Assembly (NCBI GenBank): GCA_023429565.1
Contig: JAEZDJ010000044.1
Location: 17,295 to 81,294 of the forward strand
Source of the DNA: Actinomycetes bacterium
Lineage (GTDB): Bacteria > Actinomycetota > Coriobacteriia > Coriobacteriales > Eggerthellaceae
Direction of reading: 5' to 3'
DNA: 64,000 bases
Below are positions 36,749 through 45,199 of the stretch, piece after piece (the first letter of the stretch is position 1; each line of letters begins with the position of its first letter). Position numbers and translations under genes: made by a program. The notes below the pieces were generated by a model, which saw only the letters and a program-made list of their open reading frames with translations, searched no databases and was not told the origin of the DNA.

Positions 36749-37156
36749 ATGACAACCGAAGCCATCAGACATTCCATGCAGGGCAACAAGAGCAAGGACA
36801 CGAAACCTGAGCTCCAGGTCCGTGCCATGCTGCGCAAGATGGGGTACCCCGGCTATCGCCTCCAGTGGAAGAAGGCGTCCGGTCGTCCGGACATTGCTTA
36901 TCCTGGTCGGCGCATCGCGATCTTCATTAATGGCTGTTTTTGGCATCGACACGATGGTTGCAAGTACGCCTCCACTCCTGGCAGCAACACCGACTACTGG
37001 GAGGCGAAGTTCGCGCGCAACGTCGAGCGTGACATGCGCACGAAGGAAACGCTCGAGGCCGAGGGCTGGACCGTGGTCGTCATCTGGGAATGCGAGCTCA
37101 AAAAGGACAAAGTCGAACAGACCGAGCGCTATCTGTATTCGGTGTTGAGCATCTGA
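36749..37156 (+). CDS. vsr: Very short patch repair endonuclease (Vsr)
   Basis: 135 residues with the full Vsr pattern: KSKDTKPELQVRAMLRKMGY, SGRPDIAYPGRRIAIFINGC with the catalytic Asp, FWHRHDGC, and a final GWTVVVIWECEL strand. Vsr nicks T:G mismatches left by deamination of 5-methylcytosine, so it normally accompanies a C5-methyltransferase. None is adjacent; the nearest is at 20262-21353. A 5' fragment of a near-identical copy sits at 30211. Confidence 0.93.
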   Translation: MTTEAIRHSMQGNKSKDTKPELQVRAMLRKMGYPGYRLQWKKASGRPDIAYPGRRIAIFINGCFWHRHDGCKYASTPGSNTDYWEAKFARNVERDMRTKETLEAEGWTVVVIWECELKKDKVEQTERYLYSVLSI

Positions 37157-37403
37157 CGTGTGGAACGCCAACGTATTTCGGCAATTACCTGAATCGCTCA
37201 GGAACAACAACGGGCATCCCTTGGAATGCCCATTGTTGATTCAGGAGACTTGCGTCCCTGCAGCTTCTGTCTGACGGTTGGCTAAGGTTCTTTGAGGGTG
37301 GGCAAGCCGCTCGCCAACTTGCTCGAAAACGCACACTTAAAGCGCTCGACTATGTTCTCGTGATCTATTGTTAACTGTGTTGACTGCTTCTCGAGTTCCG
37401 CGA

Positions 37404-37437
37404 TCGCTCTATCGCTATCGCTATCGCTATCGCTATT
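37404..37437. repeat. Short tandem hexamer repeat (ATCGCT)
   Basis: Four perfect ATCGCT units at 37411-37434 with imperfect copies on both sides. Such runs can vary in copy number by slippage. Confidence 0.7.
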
Positions 37438-37462
37438 GCGATCGTGATTTATAGCGAACGAA

Positions 37463-37478
37463 TGTTTCACGTGAAACA
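37463..37478. promoter_or_regulatory. parS centromere site (ParB binding)
   Basis: TGTTTCACGTGAAACA is an exact match to the bacterial chromosomal parS consensus and part of an 18-bp perfect palindrome (37462-37479). ParB loads here for chromosome segregation and SMC recruitment. parS sites usually cluster near the replication origin. No parA or parB gene is present in the window. Confidence 0.85.
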
Positions 37479-37709
37479 TCGGATCGATGAGCGTTGGGCA
37501 TAGTTAGGACGATGCTGATTCGGCGTATACCAAATGGAGATGGCGGGTCGCGGAAGTTGGTGGACTTCGAGAAGTTTCCGTTGGGAGCTTTCGAAAAGTT
37601 TGGCATATGCCGGAATCAAACAAGGACGATAATCATAGAATAGACCCGACCGTACATGCGCGCTGCCGCGCGCAAGCGCACTCTCAGGATCAATCGGGAG
37701 ATGATGGGC

Positions 37710-39023
37710 ATGGTGGAAGGCGAGGATGACAGAGCTGCTGAGCCCTTTGAGCTCATGCAGTACTTTTACCGCAGGTCGCATGATCCGCTTATCAGGTGCA
37801 GGATAGACTTATCGGCGCATATCGATGTCTCCCTTCTCAAGCGGGCACTGGAGGTGTCGGCAACTGCCGCTCCGCTTGTCTTTTGCATCTTCGACGAAGA
37901 TCGCGGTGTGTGGGTCAAGCAAGAGTGCGATGCCGACGACGTCGTCAGCCTTGTAAATGCCAACCTCACAAACGAACACCTCACAAGTGGGGACCACGTA
38001 AGTGAGGGCGATTCTCCTTCCCCCGATTCGGTGTTGCTGCAATCCTTCGATCAGCATGCCGGTCCCCGCCTGCGGGTCAACGTGATGCGGGGAGGGAGGA
38101 AGGACACCCTCTGCATAATCGTCGACCACATGATCTGCGACGGGGCGGGCTTCAGGGACTATCTGTATCTGCTTGCTGAGATCTATTCCGCAATGGAGAG
38201 CGGTTCCGATGGACGGAGCGTGGTGGATGGCTATCCATCTCGTCGAGACTTCGCTCAGGTGAGCGACAATATCGGGCTCATGCGAAAGCTGGGCATTGTG
38301 CTCGCGGGAGCTGGCGCACCTTCCGAAAATCCTGCGATGCGGTTGCCCCTGCGAAGCGACGCCAAAGACGCGCGGCTGGCTCGCGTGGTGATAAAACCGG
38401 CCGATTTCACCCGCATTCGCACCTATGCGAAATTTCACAAGGTAACCGTGAACGACCTGCTCCTCGCGGCGTATGCACGTACCTTGCGCGACAGGACTGG
38501 ATGTTGCGACATTGTCTTGCCTTGTCCAGTCGATCTGCGCAGGTATGGCAAAGCCGGTCAGCGGTTTGGCTTCTGCAACCTCACGTCGAATTACTTTTGC
38601 CATCTTGAAATGCGAAGGGACGAGTCTTTCGATGAGACCTTGGTCGCCGTTGCTGCCCAAATGAAGGCACAGAAGGAGAGCGATGCTTGCCTGAAGGGCC
38701 CTTTGCTGCTGCATGCGCTCGCACGAGTCGTTTCGCGTCGTAGGTTGGAAGACGCGTTCTTCAAGGCGGTGGGCGTGCCCACGGTCTCATTCACCAACGT
38801 GGGCATCATAGACGAGAATCGTCTTGTCTTCGGCACCATAAGACCTGAGAGCGCCTTCTTTGCCACCGCGCTGAAGCGGCCCCCGTCGTTTCAGCTCAGC
38901 GTCTCCACGTTCCGGGATGCCTGCACCATGACAAGCAGCCTGTATGCCAATGAGGACGATTTCAAATGTGTCGAATCCCTTTTGGAAGAGGTCAAAGGCG
39001 AACTCGTTGCTGCATGCAAATAG
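37710..39023 (+). CDS. Condensation-domain-like acyltransferase
   Basis: 437 residues resembling the chloramphenicol-acetyltransferase/condensation superfamily (alcohol acetyltransferase or PapA-like). The motif HHxxxDG appears as DHMICDGAGF, so the second, catalytic His and the DG are present but the first His is Asp. A second family segment is VNDLLLAAYARTLRD. It is a stand-alone protein with no peptide-synthetase modules nearby. Acceptor and donor are unknown. Starts at 37701 or 37710 are both possible; I prefer 37710 because GGGAG lies 9 nt upstream. Confidence 0.75.
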   Translation: MVEGEDDRAAEPFELMQYFYRRSHDPLIRCRIDLSAHIDVSLLKRALEVSATAAPLVFCIFDEDRGVWVKQECDADDVVSLVNANLTNEHLTSGDHVSEGDSPSPDSVLLQSFDQHAGPRLRVNVMRGGRKDTLCIIVDHMICDGAGFRDYLYLLAEIYSAMESGSDGRSVVDGYPSRRDFAQVSDNIGLMRKLGIVLAGAGAPSENPAMRLPLRSDAKDARLARVVIKPADFTRIRTYAKFHKVTVNDLLLAAYARTLRDRTGCCDIVLPCPVDLRRYGKAGQRFGFCNLTSNYFCHLEMRRDESFDETLVAVAAQMKAQKESDACLKGPLLLHALARVVSRRRLEDAFFKAVGVPTVSFTNVGIIDENRLVFGTIRPESAFFATALKRPPSFQLSVSTFRDACTMTSSLYANEDDFKCVESLLEEVKGELVAACK

Positions 39024-39325
39024 ATTTTGCAGTCGCAGAAGGCTGCCTTCGGTTGAACAAGCCTGTGATGTCGTTTCTTTATTGGAGGGAGCTTTCTGCA
39101 TTCTGAGACGATGAGGTGCTGGAAAGCTCCCAATTGCGAAGAAGTTGCTGGCTACTTTAAAAGAGTCGATATCTTGTTGTGAGAGACGTTCCCGACGACA
39201 GGAAAATGCAATACCGAACGTTTGCATGACTTCACATTACCACGGAGAGAACCATAAAAACAGACTGGTATTCGCATGCGCGAGGGCGTATATAACCTCT
39301 GTCAGATGCGAAAAGGGAGGCTGTT
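39024..39325. promoter_or_regulatory. Intergenic region with 10-bp inverted repeat
   Basis: About 300 bp. GGGAGCTTTC (39087-39096) and GAAAGCTCCC (39122-39131) form a stem with a 25-nt loop, which may end the acyltransferase transcript or attenuate the next one. The segment near 39270-39320 should contain the promoter of the DUF6323 gene. Confidence 0.4.
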
Positions 39326-39898
39326 TTGGCGAATCAGGGTAGTGATATGGCGCGTGTGTTGACGGAGGGTTTGGGCGTTGTCCGTATCCAGAAAACGCTT
39401 GAGGAATGCAACGAACGTCTCACGCCGCAAGGCCTTCGCCTTGAGAGGGAAGACATCCTCGACTTGCAGGCAGCGCGCACGAAGGCGTTGGGTGATGCGG
39501 GGTTGATCGAAGTGGGTGGCGGCATCATGCCGGATTTGGCCGCTTCATTCGCAAGCAGCCCCTTCCTGCATCAAGACGGTCTTGTCCAGACGTTGGCCTC
39601 GCTGCAGGAGGCGTTCTACGAGATGCGCCGGCAGGTTGGTCCTGAATGCTCTGACGACGATCTTCTTGATGCGATGCGTTTGGCATTCGACGGAGAGGCG
39701 AGGGGCAGCGTCGAACTGCTTTCCGCCATGAGCGCGCAGGACTTGCTTGATGCAGCAGATCGGGACGGAGACGAATTCGAGCGGGCCGAGGTGCCCGATT
39801 CGCCGCTGCCTCAGCCGTGGAGCGAGGATAGGTGGGTCGACTCCTTCGAGGCCGATGGCTGGGATGGCGAGAAATGGGCGGCCGATCATGACCGATAG
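39326..39898 (+). CDS. DUF6323 family protein
   Basis: 190 residues with the pattern I associate with DUF6323: QKTLEECNERLTPQGLRLER, DLQAARTKALGDAGLIEVGG and DDDLLDAMRLAFDGEARGSV. Function is unknown, but the family is usually followed by a DUF6179 protein, as here. TTG at 39326 is used because AAGGGAGG precedes it by 7 nt; ATG 39347 is the alternative. It overlaps the next gene by 11 bp, implying translational coupling. Confidence 0.75.
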   Translation: MANQGSDMARVLTEGLGVVRIQKTLEECNERLTPQGLRLEREDILDLQAARTKALGDAGLIEVGGGIMPDLAASFASSPFLHQDGLVQTLASLQEAFYEMRRQVGPECSDDDLLDAMRLAFDGEARGSVELLSAMSAQDLLDAADRDGDEFERAEVPDSPLPQPWSEDRWVDSFEADGWDGEKWAADHDR

Positions 39899-40805
39899 CA
39901 TGCAAGAGTCCGGGAAGCCCACCGGAGAACACGCCCTTCCCCTTGCGGAAGACGTCAATTTCCAGCTGAGCTTCTACCAGCTGTTCGAAGAATCGGTGCG
40001 CCGTTACACCGGCGGGGGCAGCCGCAGCGTTCCCGAGTCGGTTGCGGCGCGAATGATGGAGTCTCTGCTGTTCGCTGTAAACGGCGGCGAAGGAGAAGGC
40101 GCCTTGACGACGGGCGACGGCTTGCCCGGTGATGCCTTGCAGCGCCAGTTCGATCGGCGGTGCGACGAATTGAATGCCTGCGCCCGTGGGTGCGAGCCTC
40201 TCTGGGGGCAGATTTGCGTCGCCATGCCCCAGCTGGACAATGTCGCTCTGCGGGATACGCTTGCCAGTATCGAGGGGTTTTGGGATTGCTATGATCCTCG
40301 GCTGTTCGCTCAGAAGACCGCCTGCGACATCGACTATCCGCTCGCGCTGCCCGTCGACGAAAGCCTGCTGGGGCCGGTGTATGTCGAAGAATACCTTCGT
40401 CGCCTGCTGGTGGAGGCCCGATTCCTCGCGCGATTTGAGAATACAGATTGCGCGAAGGTGCTGGAAGCGAGTTGTCCCGATTGGCGCGGCCTTCTGGTCA
40501 ACCTCTATGAGTCGGTGGCGGCGCGCGCCTTAGGGTGCATCATGGTGGGCCGGGGTCCAAGTTCGCTCCACCTCGCGTCCAACGATGGTGCACTTTTGTC
40601 TGAACGCTGGGCAACGATGAAATCCGTCGAAGTTGAAAAGACCTTGGATGCGTCGGCTCGCGAACTTGCTGGACAGCTCAGCCTCGATGAGTTTGAGCGC
40701 CGGTATGCAATCGCCTATGCGAGGACCCTGGTGCCCCGCCTTGTTGCGGGCGGGGCACCAGGCGTGTTTACTCTGCCTTGCGCACGGGAATCTGGACCTC
40801 GGTGA
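39888..40805 (+). CDS. DUF6179 family protein
   Basis: 305 residues. VNFQLSFYQLFEESVRRYTG near the N-terminus and the partner position after DUF6323 support DUF6179. The function is unknown; the proteins look soluble and helical. The gene ends 38 bp inside the convergent MerR gene. A 14-bp perfect hairpin lies within its last codons. Confidence 0.7.
   Translation: MTDSMQESGKPTGEHALPLAEDVNFQLSFYQLFEESVRRYTGGGSRSVPESVAARMMESLLFAVNGGEGEGALTTGDGLPGDALQRQFDRRCDELNACARGCEPLWGQICVAMPQLDNVALRDTLASIEGFWDCYDPRLFAQKTACDIDYPLALPVDESLLGPVYVEEYLRRLLVEARFLARFENTDCAKVLEASCPDWRGLLVNLYESVAARALGCIMVGRGPSSLHLASNDGALLSERWATMKSVEVEKTLDASARELAGQLSLDEFERRYAIAYARTLVPRLVAGGAPGVFTLPCARESGPR
40727..40762. terminator. 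Perfect 14-bp hairpin at a convergent gene overlap
   Basis: CCTGGTGCCCCGCC (40727-40740) pairs exactly with 40749-40762 around an 8-nt loop. It lies just past the stop of the minus-strand MerR gene and inside the end of the DUF6179 gene. It probably terminates the MerR transcript, though no T-run follows. Confidence 0.5.
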
Positions 40806-41580
40806 GCCAGTCGGCGATGTCGTCCTTGTTCCAGATGCCGTCGATGTAGCTGCAGCGCGGGTCGTCGGCCATCTCGTAGGAGTTGCGCTCTATCCACTCC
40901 AGGGCGAAGGCGAACGCCTGGGCCATGTCCTCGTAGGACCCCTTGTGCATGACCGACACCACGTCAAGGGCGGGCATTTCATGGAAGCGTATCCCATCGA
41001 AATCAGGCTTCATCTCGGTCACCGCCTCGCCGAATTCGATGCGGTTGTCGGTTTCTTTCCACTCGCGGTCTCGATTGATGACGAAGCAGTACTCAGGCGT
41101 GGCGCACTTCAGGTCGGGGTAGCGGTCTTTCAACTTCTTGCCTAAAGCGGGAATCTCGCTGAAATAGGCATCGAAATTGGGCATCGTCATCTCCGTGGAG
41201 TAAACGATGCACGGGGGGATGTGCTTGATGGTTGCGGAATACGACATGGCTTGGTCCTCCTGTTTTCCCTGTAGGATGAATTCGATTCGGGAAAGCTGGT
41301 CGCGCGTGTCGTTGAGTTCGTCCTGCAGCTCGGCCGCTCGTCGCTGCAGTATCGCGGTCGCCTGTTCCCCGGAAATGACCCGGCGAACCTCGTCGACGGT
41401 CAGCCCGGCCTGACGCAGTGACTGGATGCGATGCAGCTGCGCCAATTGCGTGCCGGTGTACAGGCGATAGCCGGTGAACTCGTCCACCGCTTCTGGCTTC
41501 AGCAAGCCGACTTCATCGTAGTAGCGAAGCGTCTTCACGGTGGTCATGCCCATTTTCGAGAACTCTCCGATGCGAAACAT
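40768..41580 (-). CDS. MerR-family regulator with GyrI-like effector domain
   Basis: 270 residues. An N-terminal MerR winged helix (FRIGEFSKMGMTTVKTLRYY, EFTGYRLYTGTQLAQLHRIQ) is followed by a coiled-coil linker (AAELQDELNDTRDQLSRIEF). The C-terminal GyrI/AraC-type small-molecule-binding domain begins YSATIKHIPPCIVYS. This layout matches BmrR-like multidrug sensors. The start at 41580 is fixed by GGAGGGAGG. No efflux gene is adjacent; its target may lie in the divergent 41581-41901 region. Confidence 0.9.
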   Translation of the reverse strand: MFRIGEFSKMGMTTVKTLRYYDEVGLLKPEAVDEFTGYRLYTGTQLAQLHRIQSLRQAGLTVDEVRRVISGEQATAILQRRAAELQDELNDTRDQLSRIEFILQGKQEDQAMSYSATIKHIPPCIVYSTEMTMPNFDAYFSEIPALGKKLKDRYPDLKCATPEYCFVINRDREWKETDNRIEFGEAVTEMKPDFDGIRFHEMPALDVVSVMHKGSYEDMAQAFAFALEWIERNSYEMADDPRCSYIDGIWNKDDIADWLTEVQIPVRKAE

Positions 41581-41901
41581 GTGCCCTCCCTCCTCTCGGT
41601 TACGAACCCATCCTGCGCCCTCCTGCAAGGGGAGAGTCAACAGGGAAATGTGGAATGTTGGCATTGTAGCAGGCGCAGATGGAGACGATGAATACGCAAA
41701 CTGAGGCTGAAGGCGCCTTCTCATACCCTCTCATAGTCCCTGTTCAAGGACAATGCCGCCCCTCCTCGTTATTGATTGTCCTGATGCCAGAGTATATGAA
41801 ACGATTCTCACCCCGTGCGTTCTTGAATCTCATACCGATGTCCGATGGCCTTGCGGCATGTCGGCGACTAACGTTTTCTTCGCGAGAGGGAGGAGGCGGT
41901 C
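41581..41901. promoter_or_regulatory. Divergent intergenic region upstream of the ferredoxin/molybdoenzyme operon
   Basis: About 320 bp between the MerR gene and the small ferredoxin gene. It should contain both promoters. Overlapping short plus-strand frames (41679-41989) show no domain. No clear operator repeat was found by eye. Confidence 0.35.
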
Positions 41902-42132
41902 ATCGCCTGGAAGTACAACATACGGTCAGAAAAATGCCGCGTCTGCGGCGCCTGCGTGCGGGTATGCCCGAGTGATGCCATCGTCATGATCGACCGAGAC
42001 ATCCCCGAAAGGGAGCTCCATCCGAGCTTTCTCCGCACGCACGAAATCGATCAGCATCGCTGCACCCGCTGCGGTGCCTGCATTGATGCGTGCAAGCTCC
42101 GTGTCATTCAAAGGAAATTCTCGCTGCGCTGA
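41902..42132 (+). CDS. Small 2x[4Fe-4S] ferredoxin, apparently with an ATC start
   Basis: About 76 residues with two cluster motifs, CRVCGACVRVCP and CTRCGACIDACK. It is clearly coding, yet the in-frame window between the preceding stop (TAA at 41869) and the first cluster contains no ATG, GTG or TTG. An optimal GGAGG lies 5 nt before ATC at 41902, so initiation at ATC (giving M-AWKYNIRSEKC) is the best reading; a one-base sequence error from ATG is the alternative. It precedes the molybdoenzyme gene by about 120 bp and may deliver electrons to it. Confidence 0.7.
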   Translation: MAWKYNIRSEKCRVCGACVRVCPSDAIVMIDRDIPERELHPSFLRTHEIDQHRCTRCGACIDACKLRVIQRKFSLR

Positions 42133-42253
42133 TTGCCTGCAACCCCTGAGGCTGGTTGTCTCACGCGGACGCCCAGTCGCCTGTGCCAGTTCCCGGACGA
42201 GGGGGCAATCCGCAGCTTGAAGAGACGAGTGAGAACAAGAGAAAGGGGGACGA

Positions 42254-44608
42254 ATGTCTGCATATCATTACAACAAAGACGGCAGCTACACGGTTCAGAC
42301 GAATTGCTTCGAATGCCACTGCAAATGCGGCGCTCTTTGCTATGTGGACAAAGACGGGAAGCTCTGGAAGGTTGAGGGCGATCCGACCGATCCGCGATCA
42401 GAAGGCCGCATGTGCCCGAAAGGGCGATCCGCGGTGAAGATCCTGTATGACGAGCACCGGAACAACTACCCGATGCGCCGCAAGCCCGGCACCGAGCGCG
42501 GGGCCGGCCAGTGGGAGCGCATCACCTGGGACGAGGCCATGGATGATATCGTGGCCCACATCCAGCAGTACCGTGAGGAAGTGGGCCCGCAGTCAATCGT
42601 GTTTGCCCAGGGCACCGGTCGTGGCACGAACCAGTGGCAGCACCGGTTGGGCGGCGTGAACGGCGTGAACCATTCCTGCTGGCCTGGTCACGTGTGTCTT
42701 TCCCCGGAGATGACCACCCAGTTCAGCACCATTGGCATGTTGAACTTCATGGAGGGCGCCGACTTCAAGCACACCGACTGCATGGTCATGTGGGGCGGCA
42801 ACATGGCGTGGTCGGAAGGTGCGCTGTCGGCCGGCGAGCTGAATGGCTTCCACACCCAGGCCCGCAAGCTCATCGTGATCGACCCGTGCGGCCAGGCTCC
42901 CATGGCCTCGCGCGCGGACATCTGGATTCGTGTGCGGCCGGGCACCGACTCGGCGCTGGCGATGGCCTTCCTGCGCATCTGCATCGAGGAAAAGCTGTAC
43001 GACGCCGACTTCACGAAGAAGTGGACCACCCTGCCCGTTCTCGTCGATGCCGAAGCGGAGACTCCGCTCACGCAGGACCTGCTGATTGCCGGCGGATCGG
43101 CCGACGTCTATCTGGTGAAGGATGCCAGCACCGGTGAGCTGGTGGACATGAAGGACCCGCGCGTCACATCGGGCGAGGTCGATCCTTTGTTGGACACCGA
43201 GGTGTTCGAGCTTGAGGGTGCCGATGGCACGACCCTGCGCGTGAAGACCGCCTGGGAAGCGCTTCGCGGGCGCGTCATCGACATGACGCCACAGAAGGCT
43301 GCCGAGATATGCTGGGCGGACCCAGGGCTCATCTACGAGGCCGGCAAGCTTATGTGCACCAGTCCCACCTGCGCCATCAACATGTTCCAAGGCATCGAGG
43401 AGAACACCAACTCCCGCTATTCCATCCACGCCGCCACCATCCTCAACGGCATCACCGGCAACATCGACGTCCGGGGCGGCAACTGCTGGCACAAGTGTTA
43501 CAACGACCTCATGGGTCCCCATCTGACCGGCGGGTTCCCCGAGACCCATTGGAAGTGGAAGCTGGGCAAGCAGTATGCGGCCCACTACGTGCACAGCCAT
43601 CCCAAGGGCGTGTGGGACGCTGCCCTGACCGGCGAGCCGTACCAGGTGAAGGCCTACATCAACATCGCCGGCAACCCAGTCAGCTGGAGCGAGAATCCCG
43701 ACCGTGTGGTCGAGGCGCTGAAAGCCTTCGACTTCGTGGTGACCATGGACTATTTTATGAGCCCCACCGCGCAGCTTTCCGACATCGTGCTGCCTTCGGC
43801 CCACTGGACCGAGCGCGACTACGTCGCCGACGAGTTTTGCCAAGAATGGATCTACGCGCAGGTGCATGCCGTCGATCCGCTGTACGAGCGCCGCTCTGAC
43901 GTCACGTTCATGCGCGAGTTGGGCAACCGCATCAACCCCGAAGGCTGGCCCTGGAAGACGGACGAGGAGATTCTGGACTATCAGCTGGAGCCCTATGGCC
44001 TCACGTGGAAAGAGCTGGTTGAGAAGCACATCTATCCCGCGTATGCGTACGAGCCGAAGAAGTATGAGAAGGAAGGCTTCGCCACCACCACCGGCAAGGC
44101 AGAGCTCTACTCCTTCACCTTTCTGTCGGCTGGACGCTGTGACCCGCTGATTCGCTATGAGGAGCCTGCGGAGTCTCCCTATACCGTCGCTCCCGCAACG
44201 GCGAAGGAATTCCCCTTCGTGCTGAGCACGGGCCGTCGCTATGTGAACTATTACCATTCCAACTACCGTGGCATTCCCCTGCTGCGCGAGCTCGCGCGTG
44301 AGCCCTACATCCTGATCCATGCGGAGGTGGCCAAGGAGCTGGGAATCAAGGAGCACGACAAAGTCTGCCTGGAGAGTCCCGACAGCCCCCATCCCGTGCA
44401 CATGAAGGCCCACCTCACGCTGGGCGTGCACCCCAACGTGATATTCGCTCCGCATGGCTGGTGGCAGGGCTGCCCGGAGCTCGGATTGCCCGGCTATCCC
44501 AACAACGGGGCCAACGCGAACGTGCTCATTTCGGACAAGCACTACGATCCCGACCTGGGGTGCGCCGGCATGCGTTCGAGCCTGTGCAAGGTCTATTTGG
44601 ATAAGTGA
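42254..44608 (+). CDS. Molybdopterin oxidoreductase, DMSO-reductase family, no Tat signal
   Basis: 784 residues. The N-terminal [4Fe-4S] site is CHCKCGALC with RMCPKGRSAV, followed by the bis-MGD domains (ITWDEAMDDIVAHIQQYREE, and the C-terminal dinucleotide-binding VLSTGRRYVNYYHSNYRG and ANVLISDKHYDPD). There is no signal peptide, so the enzyme is probably cytoplasmic. AAAGGGGGA precedes the ATG. It forms an operon with a four-cluster ferredoxin and a membrane anchor. The substrate cannot be read from the sequence; hydroxyarene-type or sulfur/nitrogen-oxide substrates are both possible for such relatives. Confidence 0.9.
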   Translation: MSAYHYNKDGSYTVQTNCFECHCKCGALCYVDKDGKLWKVEGDPTDPRSEGRMCPKGRSAVKILYDEHRNNYPMRRKPGTERGAGQWERITWDEAMDDIVAHIQQYREEVGPQSIVFAQGTGRGTNQWQHRLGGVNGVNHSCWPGHVCLSPEMTTQFSTIGMLNFMEGADFKHTDCMVMWGGNMAWSEGALSAGELNGFHTQARKLIVIDPCGQAPMASRADIWIRVRPGTDSALAMAFLRICIEEKLYDADFTKKWTTLPVLVDAEAETPLTQDLLIAGGSADVYLVKDASTGELVDMKDPRVTSGEVDPLLDTEVFELEGADGTTLRVKTAWEALRGRVIDMTPQKAAEICWADPGLIYEAGKLMCTSPTCAINMFQGIEENTNSRYSIHAATILNGITGNIDVRGGNCWHKCYNDLMGPHLTGGFPETHWKWKLGKQYAAHYVHSHPKGVWDAALTGEPYQVKAYINIAGNPVSWSENPDRVVEALKAFDFVVTMDYFMSPTAQLSDIVLPSAHWTERDYVADEFCQEWIYAQVHAVDPLYERRSDVTFMRELGNRINPEGWPWKTDEEILDYQLEPYGLTWKELVEKHIYPAYAYEPKKYEKEGFATTTGKAELYSFTFLSAGRCDPLIRYEEPAESPYTVAPATAKEFPFVLSTGRRYVNYYHSNYRGIPLLRELAREPYILIHAEVAKELGIKEHDKVCLESPDSPHPVHMKAHLTLGVHPNVIFAPHGWWQGCPELGLPGYPNNGANANVLISDKHYDPDLGCAGMRSSLCKVYLDK

Positions 44609-44617
44609 GGAGTGATG

Positions 44618-45199
44618 ATGACAACGAACAAGCATTACACGCTGCTTATCGACCTTGACCGTTGCATCGGATGCAAGGCCTGTCAGCTGGCGTGCAAGAT
44701 CGAAAACAATGTCGACTACGGGGTGTTCTGGAACCGCATGAACGCCGTCGGCCCCACTGGCTCGTATCCCGACATGGACTATTTCTTCATGGCGAAGCAA
44801 TGCCAGCACTGCAAGAACCCCGAGTGCGTGAAGGTCTGCCCGACCAAGGCGACCTACCAGACCGAGGACGGCATCGTGCTGATTGACCACGACCGATGCT
44901 ATGGCTGCCAGTACTGCATCTGGGCCTGCCCCTATGGGGTGCGCACGCTCAATCCCAAGACCCACATGGTCGAGAAATGCATCTTGTGTGCGCACCGCTT
45001 GGAGCAGGGCCTCGATCCGGCCTGCGTGATCAGCTGCGAGGGCAATTGCCGCTTCTTCGGCGATATCAACGATCCTCAGTCTGAGATCAGCCAGTACTAC
45101 GCACAACACGCCGAGCGTGCGTTCAGGATCCATCCGGAGCTGGGCACCGATCCATCCGTCATCTACCTCAAGCCCAGGAAGGGGGCATCGCGGCTATGA
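44618..45199 (+). CDS. DmsB-like four-cluster ferredoxin subunit
   Basis: 193 residues with four cysteine groups: CIGCKACQLACK, CQHCKNPECVKVCP, CYGCQYCIWACP and CILCAHRLEQGLDPACVISC. This is the electron-transfer subunit joining the molybdoenzyme to its quinol-oxidising anchor. It begins 9 bp after the catalytic gene. ATG 44618 gives the best spacing to AGGAG; ATG 44615 and GTG 44612 are possible. It overlaps the anchor gene by 4 bp. Confidence 0.93.
   Translation: MTTNKHYTLLIDLDRCIGCKACQLACKIENNVDYGVFWNRMNAVGPTGSYPDMDYFFMAKQCQHCKNPECVKVCPTKATYQTEDGIVLIDHDRCYGCQYCIWACPYGVRTLNPKTHMVEKCILCAHRLEQGLDPACVISCEGNCRFFGDINDPQSEISQYYAQHAERAFRIHPELGTDPSVIYLKPRKGASRL

Larger units (their letters stand above)
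37157..37709. other. Intergenic region with hairpin, hexamer repeat and parS
   Basis: About 550 bp without a convincing gene. A hairpin at about 37204-37238 (AACAACGGGCAT pairing with ATGCCCATTGTT, one mismatch) probably terminates vsr. A hexamer repeat and a parS site follow. A 65-codon minus-strand frame (37282-37479) begins inside parS and includes the hexamer repeat as Asp-Ser; it has no ribosome-binding site. Confidence 0.5.

Noticed and set aside
37404..37437. CRISPR-like array
   Set aside because: The units are 6 bp and directly tandem with no spacers; no other regularly spaced repeats were seen in the window.
37282..37479. 65-codon minus-strand frame beginning MFHVKH
   Set aside because: Its start is created by the parS palindrome and its Asp-Ser run by the hexamer repeat; no ribosome-binding site.
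41679..41989. Short plus-strand frames upstream of the ferredoxin gene
   Set aside because: Overlapping frames with no domain that run into the ferredoxin in the wrong frame; treated as the promoter region.
42593..45133. Very long minus-strand open frame opposite the molybdoenzyme genes
   Set aside because: It is a shadow of strongly coding, GC-rich plus-strand genes with clear motifs; it has no domain of its own.
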